Shown piece by piece: positions 8,988 to 17,289 of a stretch of DNA of 64,000 nt. This DNA is from Poriferisodalis sp965237655 (GTDB taxonomy: Bacteria > Actinomycetota > Acidimicrobiia > Acidimicrobiales > Poriferisodalaceae). The notes under the pieces were generated by a model. It saw nothing but the letters and a program-made list of their open reading frames with translations, was not told the origin of the DNA and made no database searches. The DNA is taken from the NCBI RefSeq assembly GCF_965237655.1, contig NZ_CBDEGB010000002.1:1054001-1118000 (forward strand). The letters run 5' to 3'. The first letter of the stretch is position 1. Each line of letters begins with the position of its first letter. The position numbers were made by a program, and so were the translations under genes.

Positions 8988-9484
8988 TCGAGGCCATGGC
9001 TCGCCACGTCGTACTGCTGCTGTCGGGTCCGAACCTGAACCTGTTGGGAACCCGCGAACCCGAGATCTACGGCACCGACACGCTGCTCGACCACGTTCGG
9101 GCCGCACGCCGAGCGGCAACCGAACTCGGCTGGGATCTCGAGCACCGCCAGAGCAACCACGAGGGCGACCTCGTCGACGCCGTGCATTCGGGCATCGGCC
9201 GCGTCGGGGCCATCGTGGTGAACCCCGGTGCGCTCACCCACTACGGCTGGTCGCTGCACGATGCGCTCGCCGCATTCGACGGACCCGTAGTGGAGCTGCA
9301 CCTGTCCGAGCCCCGCGAGCGCGAGTCATGGCGGCGCCTGTCGGTGGTGGAGCCGCTGGCGAGCGCCCGGGTCGCGGGAGATGGAGGCGCTGGCTACCCC
9401 CGAGCGGTCGCGCTTGCCATCGAGGCGGCAGCCGCAGCGGCAGAGACTCCGGACCCCGGCGACGAGGCCAGCGACCCGTCGTAA
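8984..9484 (+). CDS. aroQ: 3-Dehydroquinate dehydratase, type II
   Basis: Dehydrates 3-dehydroquinate to 3-dehydroshikimate. It is 166 residues, slightly long because of an Ala-rich C-terminal tail. Type II motifs: LLSGPNLNLLGTREPEIYG with the catalytic Tyr loop, QSNHEGDLVDAVH, VVNPGALTHYGWSL, and VELHLSEPRERESWR in place of the usual HxSN motif. The start is GTG 8984, overlapping the aroB stop; ATG 8996 would also fit. It is part of the aroB-aroQ unit just before efp. Confidence 0.93.
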   Translation: MIEAMARHVVLLLSGPNLNLLGTREPEIYGTDTLLDHVRAARRAATELGWDLEHRQSNHEGDLVDAVHSGIGRVGAIVVNPGALTHYGWSLHDALAAFDGPVVELHLSEPRERESWRRLSVVEPLASARVAGDGGAGYPRAVALAIEAAAAAAETPDPGDEASDPS

Positions 9485-9500
9485 AGGCGAGCCGTGCTTG

Positions 9501-9506
9501 TACTGT
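9501..9506 (+). promoter_or_regulatory. Candidate -10 box upstream of efp
   Basis: TACTGT preceded by CTTG lies 48 nt before the efp ATG. Here a true leader of about 40 nt would result, with AAGAGG as a plausible ribosome binding site. No convincing -35 was found. Confidence 0.35.
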
Positions 9507-9554
9507 CCCGCTGCGACCGCTGTGATCCGCCCAGGTTGAATCCAAGAGGTTGAT

Positions 9555-10121
9555 ATGGCCATCTCCACTGCCGACTTCCGCAACGGCATGACGCTTGATC
9601 TCGACGGCGGCTTGTTTCAGGTCACCGAGTTCCAGCACGTCAAGCCGGGCAAGGGAGGCGCGTTTGTGCGCACGACGCTCCGCAACGTGCGCACCGGTGC
9701 GGTGGTGGAACGCACCTTCCGGGCCGGCGAGCGGATGGAACGTGCGCTCATCGACCACCGCGACATGCAATACCTGTACGCCGACGGCGATTCTCTGGTG
9801 TTCATGGACACCGACAGCTACGAGCAGCTTCCCGTCAGCCGTGCCGCCGCCGGGGGCGCAACGAATTACCTCGTAGAGGGCGAGATGGCCACAGTGGTGC
9901 GCCACGGCGACGAGGTGCTGGGAGTCGAGCTGTCGGCATCGGTGGTGCTCGAAGTGGCCGATACCGACCCAGGCGTGCAGGGCGACCGGGTGTCGGGTGC
10001 ACGCAAGCCGGCAACGATGTCCACCGGACTGGTGGTGCAGGTGCCGCTGTTCATCGAGGCTGGCGAGCGGTTGAAGGTCGACACCCGCAGCGGCGATTAC
10101 GTCGAGCGCGCCCGCGGCTGA
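9555..10121 (+). CDS. efp: Elongation factor P
   Basis: Binds ribosomes stalled at polyproline stretches and promotes peptide bond formation. It is 188 residues, the normal length, with three beta-barrel domains. Domain I carries the tip loop HVKPGKGGAFVRT with Lys33; the C-terminal domain ends in the conserved GERLKVDTRSGDYVERA. The tip reads PGKGG rather than the PGKGP loop described for several actinobacterial EF-Ps with unmodified lysine. No modification enzyme gene is nearby. nusB follows. Confidence 0.98.
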   Translation: MAISTADFRNGMTLDLDGGLFQVTEFQHVKPGKGGAFVRTTLRNVRTGAVVERTFRAGERMERALIDHRDMQYLYADGDSLVFMDTDSYEQLPVSRAAAGGATNYLVEGEMATVVRHGDEVLGVELSASVVLEVADTDPGVQGDRVSGARKPATMSTGLVVQVPLFIEAGERLKVDTRSGDYVERARG

Positions 10122-10159
10122 CCCCGCAGGGTTGCTGAGACGGGCACAGGTCCACTGCC

Positions 10160-10585
10160 ATGACTCGCTCCAGCGACCCGTTCGCAGCCCCCGATGAGCC
10201 GACCCGTCGGCGCGAGGCGCGCCAGCGCTCGGTGGAACTGCTGTACGAGGCCGAGATGAAGTCCTGTTACCTGTCGGACGTGCTCGCAGAGCAGATCAGC
10301 GATCTCGACCCGTTCGCGCACGAGCTGGCCACTGGTATCGCCGCCCAGCAAGAGGCGCTCACCGAGCGTCTCGCTGGGCTGCTGAACGAGGGGTGGACTC
10401 CGCAGCGCCTCGGTATCTGCGACCGCCTGATCCTGCTTCAGGGGCTCTTCGAGCTCGAACGCGGGGCTGCTCCGGCCGCCGTGGTCATCAACGAAGCCGT
10501 CGAATTGGCGCACCGACTGGGCGCAACCGATCGCAGCGGGGCCCTCGTGAACGGAGTCCTCGCCACCGCTATGGGCAGTTCGTGA
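10160..10585 (+). CDS. nusB: Transcription antitermination factor NusB
   Basis: Binds boxA RNA with NusE and supports processive rRNA transcription. It is 141 residues, all-alpha, with the N-terminal ARQRSVELLYEAEM and C-terminal INEAVELAHRLG motifs. In many actinobacteria efp-nusB is followed by pyrR; here a transporter gene and a 10-kb pilus island intervene. The stop overlaps the GTG of the transporter gene. Confidence 0.95.
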   Translation: MTRSSDPFAAPDEPTRRREARQRSVELLYEAEMKSCYLSDVLAEQISDLDPFAHELATGIAAQQEALTERLAGLLNEGWTPQRLGICDRLILLQGLFELERGAAPAAVVINEAVELAHRLGATDRSGALVNGVLATAMGSS

Positions 10586-11822
10586 CAGCGGACGGCGGTC
10601 AGCGGCCACGCAGGATCGCCGAACGCGAGCTCGTCTTCCTGCTGGGCGCCATCAGCGCCACGACGGCGCTGGGCATCGACATGGCGCTGCCCGCCTTCAC
10701 CGACATCCGGATCGGCTTGGGTCTCGCTGCTGATTCGCCTCGGGTCGCACTTACCGTCACCCTGTATTTCCTGGGACTTGCCGGCGCGCAGATGGTGTAT
10801 GGCCCATTCACTGACCGTTTCGGTCGCAAGCCTGCGCTGTACGCCGGCCTGGCTCTGTACACCTTCGGCGCCTTGGGCTCTGCGCTCGCTCCGACGTTCG
10901 AGATTCTGATCGTCAGCCGGCTGATCTGGGGCATCGGCGCTGCAGGGCCCCGGGCTCTCACCCTGGCCATCGGCCGCGACCTGTACGAGGGGGATCGGCT
11001 GGCCCGCGTGCTGGCGGCGGTTGCGGCGGTGTTCATGCTGGTTCCCGCCATCGCGCCATTGCTCGGCAAGGCGGTGCTGGCCGTCGGGACGTGGCGCTGG
11101 GTCATGGGCGCTCCGATCGTGCTGACGGTGGTGCTGGCGATCTGGGTGATCCGGCTCCCCGAGTCGCTCCCGCCCGCGCGTCGCCGCCCGCTCACCCTCG
11201 GCCGAACCCGTGAAGCCATCGTCGCGGTCTTCGCCAACAAGGTGACCATCGGCTCGGCACTGGCGGTCATGTTCGACATGGCTCGTTCGTCGCTTTCTTG
11301 GGGAGCAGCCAACTCCTCTTCGACGACGTGTACGGCCGGGGCGACGTGTTCGCGTTCTACTTCGCAGGGATGAGCTTGTTCATGGGGCTGGTGGTGTTCA
11401 CCGGGAGCCGGCAGGTGACACGTATCGGTGCCGACCGGGCGATCGTGGTGCTCCTTCCGACCACGCTGGTCCTCTCGACGGTCCTGGCACTGTGGTCGTG
11501 GCAGGCCGGCGGTCAGCCGTGGTTCTTCGGCTGGTTCGCCGTGATCACGGTGATCAATTCGCTGCGCACGTTCACGAGTCCGCTGATCCTGGCCCAGGCC
11601 ATGGAGCCGATGGGCGAGCTGGCCGGCACCGCATCAGCGGTGATCGGCACAATCTCGATGGGCGGCGGAGCGCTGCTTGCGATGCTCATCGACCGCACCA
11701 TCGCTGGTTCGGTGACGCCGCTGGCAGTTGCCTATGCCGGCTACGGCGCGGTCGGCCTCGCATTCGCGCTGTGGGCCCGTCGGCACCGAACCCCGTCGGC
11801 CATCACAGACCCCGCCGCCTAG
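10582..11822 (+). pseudogene. Bcr/CflA-type MFS drug transporter, split by a frameshift
   Basis: A 12-helix major facilitator of the Bcr/CflA type, normally a proton-coupled exporter. The first part starts at GTG 10582, overlapping the nusB stop, and shows LVFLLGAISATTALGIDMALPAF, PFTDRFGRKPALY (motif A) and SRLIWGIGAAGPRAL. At about 11284-11288 the coding frame shifts: the sequence continues as FVAFLGSSQLLFDDVYG in another frame up to the stop at 11822. Restoring one base gives about 413 residues, the normal length. The first frame otherwise ends at 11373 in nonsense. It is either a real inactivating one-base deletion or a sequence error; no slippery heptamer is present. Confidence 0.85.
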
Positions 11823-12008
11823 CGCTGAGGGCGACCTGCCAAGGACTATTTCGTGCATCGGGACGTTCGCGTCATGGTTCAAGTTTCATAGATATTGAAA
11901 ATCATTGGAATGAGCTAACACGACGCGCCTAGAACTCCCAACGATCCGTTGGTGACGGCCTCGACTCAACGAGGCGGCCGCGGGCCCGGAGTCCGTAGGA
12001 GCTGTGCG
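11823..12008 (+). promoter_or_regulatory. AT-rich intergenic region before the pilus island
   Basis: Of these 186 bp, about 11878-11925 is the most AT-rich patch nearby. It holds TTGAAA (11895-11900) and TAACAC (11916-11921), a sub-optimal -35/-10 pair with 15-bp spacing, and TAGAAC (11930-11935) closer to the gene. It is a plausible promoter for the island, and the low GC could also bind a nucleoid protein. No gene was found in it. Confidence 0.35.
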
Positions 12009-13940
12009 ATGGTCACAATCCCATGCCGAAAGGTTTTGTCGGGCTGCCTGCGGGCAGGCGCTCCGACGTTGGTGCTCATCTCAGTGCTCGCAGCGTGCAG
12101 TCGGGATCTGGCGGTGCCAGCGGATCCAGGGCCGACGATCGCGGCTTCGCCGAGCACTCCGGCTGCCGACGCGCCGGATCCGGCGCTGTTCGAACTGCCG
12201 CTCACCGAAGCCCGCACGATTGTCGCTGGCAGCGGCGAGTTCCCGACGTCGCGGTTGCGCGAGCTGCCGTTGGAGCTGCCGTTGGAAATGCAGATCGGCG
12301 GCGGACGCATCTGGGTGCCGTGGCCGCCCTATCCCGATTCGGATGTGGACGACACGGTGGCAGTGGTCGGATCGCAGTCGGCGTTGCTCACCGACATGGA
12401 CGCGGGCTTCCGGCACGTCGTCTCACAGCGTTCACGTTGGGAGGCCATGCCGCCCTACGTACGGGCCGCGGAGGCTGCATTCGCTGGCGGCACGCGGGTT
12501 GCGCGAAGGCGTGCTGGAACCGAGACGGCCTGGGAGTTGGTCGTGGACCCCGCGGGACTCGAACACGAGACACGTCTGGTCGCAGATCGCAGATCCGCCT
12601 ACGACCACGTGTCGCTGTGCCCCCCGCACCCGACTCCGCAGGCACTGGGCGTCGATGTCGGCGAAGCCGCAGCAGAGAGGGATCGGGCCAGCGCCGCTCT
12701 TGAGGCCTTCATCGCAGGCATGCGATCTCCCGGGCGCCGTCCGATGCACGCGTGGGGAACCACGGTCAACGACATCGCCAAGCTGTTGGTCTACAGCCCC
12801 GGAGAGCCGATGGAACTGGCGCTCGGTGGTCACAGCTTGACCGATCTCGGGTATGTCCCAGGCGACTGGTCAGCCGAGGCCAAGCAGTGGCTGACTCGCC
12901 GGGCCGCTCAGGGGGCGGTGACCGATTCCCTCGTCGGCCACGCGGTGGTCAGCACTGGCCCAGGCACTATCTGGGAGGCCTGCAGCGATCTGGCCTCGGT
13001 CACGCCGGGCGTCTACACCGAGTCCCATCGCACCCGGCAGCTGGAGTCGCTGTGGGCCCGCGGCCTGCGCTTGGCGTTCACCACGCCACCAGTCGAGCGG
13101 GCGTGGGTTGCAGATCTGTCGGCGGCCGGTCATGCGCTCGCCGTCGTCTGCCATGCACCGGGGCAGTCGTTCCTGGTTGATGCATCAACGGGGGAGCGGC
13201 TCGACGCCGGAACCGAACATTGGGCACAGGTGGAAGCCATGTGGCTCACCTGGTCCCGTCACAGCTACCGCGTCCTGCGCAACGCGTTGTTCGATGGACC
13301 CTGCGACAGCGAGACCTTTGAGCAGGCCGTGCAGTGGCTGGCCGAGGCCCAACAAGCGCATGCGGCGACGATCGACTGGGCCGAGCCCGGGGCCTGGGGT
13401 TCGGGGGTTCGCAACCAGTGGATCGCTGTCCGCGAGTGGGTCAACGTGCCCCAGCAGGAGGCGTGGCGGGCGCATCGCCATGACGGCTGGCACCTGGAGT
13501 ACTGGTGCGACACGGGCATCCCCGTCGGGGTGCTGGTCGAAGGCGAGCTGCATCGGCCCGAATTGGAGGACCGCTGCACGCCCAGGCAATGGGAGGCACT
13601 GCGGGAGGTCGCAACGAACGCTCCTGCCGTGACGTCCGAGCTGTCCTCCACGACGTGGAATTCCGGCACCATCTGGCACGAGCGCATGTACCTGTCTCCG
13701 TTCAAGTCGCTCACCGAGATCCTCGGCTGCCCGCCAGACGACGCGGTGATTGCCGAGGCGCTGGAACGACCGCCTGAACGCCGGGTCAAGAAGCCGTGGC
13801 CGCCGGGCTCGCTGCCGCTTTCCGATGCTGAGCACGCCTACCCGCGACCGATGCCGCCATGCCCGCAAGCCGGCTGGCCGCCGCAGACCGACCTGTACTG
13901 GTGGCCGCTGACACCGAGCCTCCTGGAGTTGGCGCAGTGA
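12009..13940 (+). CDS. Secreted lipoprotein of unknown function, first gene of pilus island
   Basis: I do not recognise the family. It is 643 residues from ATG 12009 (TTG 11949 and GTG 11952 are upstream alternatives). A type II signal peptide is clear: basic CRKVLSGCLRAG, hydrophobic LVLISVL and lipobox LAAC with Cys30, then a Pro/Ala/Ser-rich linker. The mature part is rich in Trp and Cys, with segments such as WEACSDLASVTPGVY and HLEYWCDTGIPVGVLVEGE. It is translationally coupled (GTGA) to the next large exported protein, so both probably act together on the outside of the membrane with the Tad-like genes. Confidence 0.75.
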   Translation: MVTIPCRKVLSGCLRAGAPTLVLISVLAACSRDLAVPADPGPTIAASPSTPAADAPDPALFELPLTEARTIVAGSGEFPTSRLRELPLELPLEMQIGGGRIWVPWPPYPDSDVDDTVAVVGSQSALLTDMDAGFRHVVSQRSRWEAMPPYVRAAEAAFAGGTRVARRRAGTETAWELVVDPAGLEHETRLVADRRSAYDHVSLCPPHPTPQALGVDVGEAAAERDRASAALEAFIAGMRSPGRRPMHAWGTTVNDIAKLLVYSPGEPMELALGGHSLTDLGYVPGDWSAEAKQWLTRRAAQGAVTDSLVGHAVVSTGPGTIWEACSDLASVTPGVYTESHRTRQLESLWARGLRLAFTTPPVERAWVADLSAAGHALAVVCHAPGQSFLVDASTGERLDAGTEHWAQVEAMWLTWSRHSYRVLRNALFDGPCDSETFEQAVQWLAEAQQAHAATIDWAEPGAWGSGVRNQWIAVREWVNVPQQEAWRAHRHDGWHLEYWCDTGIPVGVLVEGELHRPELEDRCTPRQWEALREVATNAPAVTSELSSTTWNSGTIWHERMYLSPFKSLTEILGCPPDDAVIAEALERPPERRVKKPWPPGSLPLSDAEHAYPRPMPPCPQAGWPPQTDLYWWPLTPSLLELAQ

Positions 13941-16582
13941 CGGCGGTCGAGGATCGTGCATCCGGCCGCTCCCTCTCTCCCTCAGATGCTCGGTTGGGGA
14001 TCGGGCGGGCTGCATGGCGGGCGCTTGGGGTGATTGCCACAGCGCTCGTGGCTGTTGTCGCAGTGGCGGCAGGTTTCGGCAGTGCTGCGGGAGCACGGTC
14101 GTCGGCTGCGCCGGTCTTGAGCTGTCCTGGCTCCATGGTGCTCGACAGCAGCAGCGGGCAATGCCGTACGCCCCACACCGAGACAGTGCTCCGCCCGTCG
14201 AGCTGCCCGTCGGGTTGGACCCGTGTCGCCGGGCAATTCGGCGGCCACGAGTGCCAGCGACGGGTGTCGCGACAGGTGGATACCGGCCGGACCCGGCAGG
14301 TCTACAGCCACACCACCTACGAGGATGTCTGGATCCCGACCGGTACAGAGCGAGTGCAGTCAGGCACGAATCGCATCTGGGTGCCTCCAAGAACTGTCCT
14401 TGAGCCGCTCGTGCCGCCCGTCCGAGTGCAGGTCGGAACCCGCATCGAGTCGAAGGTTGTGACTCGCCCAGGTCCCGATGTGCTCTACGAGGTCAGCTAT
14501 GAGGTGGAAGTCGAGACCAAGCGCGTGGTGCAGCGATGCTCGTTCGACCCACTGGCGGGTCAGCAGTGCTGGAACGAAACGATCACCGAGACGCACACCG
14601 AGACACGCACACGTCTCGAGTGCTGCATTCCAGGTCCGCCGATCACAGAGACCGTGACAACCGAGGTTCCTGTGTACGAACTTCTGACGACGCACTCGGT
14701 GACCATTCCCGGCTATTGGCGTGAAGAGCCGATCCATAGCGAGGTGGAGACCGGCTACTGGGACCGCGTGCCGACGATCCACTACACGACCGAGCCCATC
14801 TACGAGACCGTGGCCGAATGGCAAACCAGGTCCGTCACCTTGGGTCGGTGTGCCGCAGGATGGCAGAACGCCGGGAGCCAGTGTCGACGAACGAGGCTCG
14901 GAAATCCGTCAGCACCGCCGCAACAGAGCTGCCCGTCTGGGACAGTGCCGCGCTACTCGGACGCCGTGGGCGGAATGGGCCTCAGCGTGCTGTCGTGCCA
15001 GTCGCCGAGTCCAGGTTCAGATGTGGACACTGGCACCGACCAGGATGCCGGCGGAGGGTCTTCGGTGACTCCGGACGGCACCGCCCGGCCCCTGCATCAC
15101 CTTGCCGGTGAGAATGACGAGCGACTCGCAGAACTCGGGATACATCGCTGCTCGGACGGCTTGCTGTCCTACGTTTCGTGCGACGAGCTTCCAGGACGCG
15201 TGTGGGACTCCGATTCCGACGCATGCGATGGCATCGACGGGACGGTGTATCGACCGGATCACGGCGGCAGCTGCGTCACCGAAAGCGACCTGCTCGACAA
15301 GTGCGTCTCGCCGGGCGACTGCGAACAGACCACCATCCGCACCTATTGCCCAGCGATCGGTGAGCTCTCCCATACGCAGATCCAAGAGCACGTTCACGCC
15401 GATCGCGGTCCCGAGACGTACCGGGTGTGCGTGTTCGACTGCTCAGACTTCGCTGCGCTGCCCTCCTATGTGCGGAGCCGCATCAGCGGTTCGTTCGATT
15501 ACGGCTGCCTTCCGTCGGACGATGGGAACGATGAGGACGACGGCGACGACGGCGACGACAGCGATGGCGACGACAGCGACGGCGACGACAGCGACGAAGA
15601 GGACGATGACAGCGACGATGACGAGGATGGCGAGGACGGCGAGGATGGCGAGGACGGCGAGGATGGCGAGGACGGCGAGGATGGCGAGGACGGCGATGGC
15701 GAGGACGGCGATGGCGAGGACGGCGATGGCGAGGACGGCGATGGCGAGGACGGCGAGGACGGCGAGGACGGCGGTGGCGACGACAGCGACGAAGAGGACG
15801 ATGACGGGCCCGGCAACAATCGGCCGGTAGTCGCTCCCCACGATCCCGGGCGTCCTGACGGCCCCGGCTCCGGTCCAATCGCCCGCCCAGAGAACAAACC
15901 GGGACCGGGCGGATCAACTGAGCCAGAAAACGACGAATGCCCCGCATTGCCGACTCCGGCGATCGCAGCAACGGCCGTCGACGAGCTGGCGTGGGCGTCT
16001 CATGTACGTGCGGCCTCTGGGGGCTCGAGTCCCCAGCAGCACATGCCCGGTGGGGGAGAGTTCCTGCTGGTGGCGCCGGGCCGCGGCTGGATGCAGGCGC
16101 TCGGTTCGCTGGATGTCGTCGACGGAGTCTGCGGCTGGGTCGCAACCTGGTTGCGCTCGAACTGGCACGAGATGAGGCCGTGGATCGCCGCCGAGCGCCG
16201 GCTCATGGAGGGCAATGCCGGCGCTCGTCATCTCGTTGACCGCTGGGATGCACTCGGCGAGGACCAGCAATTGTTGCTGCGCCAGTGGCACCAGCAGGGG
16301 GCGGATCCGGCCGAGCTTGCATGCCCGGCCGCAGACGCCGCCGGCCCGGGAGCCGCGGCGGCCTGCGGATGGCTCTTCCGTCACCCAGGGGTATATGCCT
16401 GGGATGTCCAAGCGTGCTTCGAGCCCCAACAGGCGGCGGAGTGGGCGGGCACGGGAAGCGCTCAACCGCCCGCCGACGATGCGTGCTGGGTCACGCTCGC
16501 CTCGGGTGTGGATTGGATTAGGTCGCTGAGCGATTACGCAGACGGCCGAGTGACGGTCACCGCAAGCGGAGCAGGGCTGTGA
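13937..16582 (+). CDS. Large Cys-rich surface protein with Asp/Glu/Gly tract, pilus island
   Basis: An 881-residue protein with no recognised family. From GTG 13937: a short basic N-terminus, one hydrophobic segment (WRALGVIATALVAVVAVAAG, a signal peptide or anchor), a Cys-containing start of the mature part (SCPGSM, QCRTPHTE), and then Thr/Val/Glu-rich beta-like sequence with recurring TE/YE/VE motifs (DVWIPTGTERV, ETHTETRTR, EVPVYELL, EVETGYWDRV). More Cys pairs follow, then an extreme acidic tract (about residues 530-625), a Pro/Gly linker and a C-terminal Trp/Cys-rich domain ending TVTASGAGL. Upstream and downstream genes overlap it by GTGA. A pilus-tip or surface adhesin role is inference. 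Confidence 0.75.
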   Translation: MTAVEDRASGRSLSPSDARLGIGRAAWRALGVIATALVAVVAVAAGFGSAAGARSSAAPVLSCPGSMVLDSSSGQCRTPHTETVLRPSSCPSGWTRVAGQFGGHECQRRVSRQVDTGRTRQVYSHTTYEDVWIPTGTERVQSGTNRIWVPPRTVLEPLVPPVRVQVGTRIESKVVTRPGPDVLYEVSYEVEVETKRVVQRCSFDPLAGQQCWNETITETHTETRTRLECCIPGPPITETVTTEVPVYELLTTHSVTIPGYWREEPIHSEVETGYWDRVPTIHYTTEPIYETVAEWQTRSVTLGRCAAGWQNAGSQCRRTRLGNPSAPPQQSCPSGTVPRYSDAVGGMGLSVLSCQSPSPGSDVDTGTDQDAGGGSSVTPDGTARPLHHLAGENDERLAELGIHRCSDGLLSYVSCDELPGRVWDSDSDACDGIDGTVYRPDHGGSCVTESDLLDKCVSPGDCEQTTIRTYCPAIGELSHTQIQEHVHADRGPETYRVCVFDCSDFAALPSYVRSRISGSFDYGCLPSDDGNDEDDGDDGDDSDGDDSDGDDSDEEDDDSDDDEDGEDGEDGEDGEDGEDGEDGEDGDGEDGDGEDGDGEDGDGEDGEDGEDGGGDDSDEEDDDGPGNNRPVVAPHDPGRPDGPGSGPIARPENKPGPGGSTEPENDECPALPTPAIAATAVDELAWASHVRAASGGSSPQQHMPGGGEFLLVAPGRGWMQALGSLDVVDGVCGWVATWLRSNWHEMRPWIAAERRLMEGNAGARHLVDRWDALGEDQQLLLRQWHQQGADPAELACPAADAAGPGAAAACGWLFRHPGVYAWDVQACFEPQQAAEWAGTGSAQPPADDACWVTLASGVDWIRSLSDYADGRVTVTASGAGL
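15623..15772 (+). repeat. In-frame tandem repeats encoding GED/DGED acidic tract
   Basis: Four units of GAGGATGGCGAGGACGGC (15623-15694) are followed by four 15-bp units GATGGCGAGGACGGC (15695-15754) and two GAGGACGGC (15755-15772). They encode (EDG)n and (DGEDG)n. A looser GACGACAGCGAC array lies just upstream. All periods are multiples of three. The near-perfect DNA identity indicates recent slippage and likely length variation between strains. Confidence 0.95.
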
Positions 16583-17286
16583 CCTTGTCGTCGCCCGCCG
16601 GTTACCTCGGCGACGAGCAGCAGGCAGCGGTGGCTGGCTTGCCTCAGCGAGGTCCGGAACCTTGGCGGCTCGGCGCTGCTCTGGCGATCGTCGCCATCGT
16701 GGTCTTGGCGATCTGGCTCTGGGGCCGCCCGCACACTGCGCCACCTCAAGCACTCGTAGCAGTGACCTTCGAGGCATGGATGGCAGGTCAGTCTCCCGGA
16801 GCGTTCGAAGTCGTGGGAGTACCGGAGGCGCTTGCAACCCGGTTCGCCGATCCCGACGCGATTGTTGGACGAGCAGTAGCGCACGACGTGCCTGCGGGCA
16901 CCTTCGTCACACCTGCGCTGCTGAAGGCGCCTCAAGATGTCGCGGGCGCTGTCACGTTGATCCAGTTCGCGGCCGAAACGGGAGCATGGCCTGCACCTGG
17001 GCCTGGCGCCGGAAGCCGGGCCGTGTTGTCGACGGTGCTCGGCGGATGCGCGATCGATGTGACGACGCTCGCCGACGGTGATGACGGTCGCATTGTCGTT
17101 CGAGTGGACGCGCCCTTTGCCGCCCGTCTTGCGGCAGCCGCGGAGCTGGGTGGCTTGGTGGTCTGGCCGGCGCCGCCTGATGGCTGGCCGCTGTGCCCTT
17201 CGGGCCGTTCGACGCGCCTGGCGCCGTCGACACCTGGCGCGGACGCCCCCGCACCGCTGCCGAGCTTCAATCCGGCAGGGAGTTGA
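16579..17286 (+). CDS. CpaB/RcpC-like SAF-domain protein
   Basis: A 235-residue protein. One membrane segment (ALAIVAIVVLAIWLWG) sits near the N-terminus; then comes a SAF-like domain with GRAVAHDVPAGTFVTPALL, the beta-clip motif seen in CpaB/RcpC pilus assembly proteins, and a Pro-rich end. CpaB proteins act at the periplasmic or outer face in Flp pilus assembly. The assignment rests on the SAF motif and its place directly before the TadA-like ATPase. The start is GTG 16579, overlapping the previous stop. Confidence 0.7.
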   Translation: MTLSSPAGYLGDEQQAAVAGLPQRGPEPWRLGAALAIVAIVVLAIWLWGRPHTAPPQALVAVTFEAWMAGQSPGAFEVVGVPEALATRFADPDAIVGRAVAHDVPAGTFVTPALLKAPQDVAGAVTLIQFAAETGAWPAPGPGAGSRAVLSTVLGGCAIDVTTLADGDDGRIVVRVDAPFAARLAAAAELGGLVVWPAPPDGWPLCPSGRSTRLAPSTPGADAPAPLPSFNPAGS

Positions 17287-17289
17287 GCG

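Noticed and set aside
11278..11300. Programmed frameshift in the MFS transporter
   Set aside because: No slippery heptamer, and the shift is inside a conserved membrane region; mutation or sequence error is simpler.
13937..14100. Start of the acidic surface protein at ATG 13859
   Set aside because: That start would lie deep inside the preceding gene; GTG 13937 overlaps its stop exactly as at neighbouring junctions.
15623..15772. RTX calcium-binding nonapeptide repeat
   Set aside because: The units are EDG/DGEDG and lack the GGxGxDxUx pattern.
15443..15897. Hydrophobic VLAVLAIAV and Ser/Pro repeat frames on the minus strand
   Set aside because: They are antisense readings of the acidic DGED repeat and not real membrane or repeat proteins.
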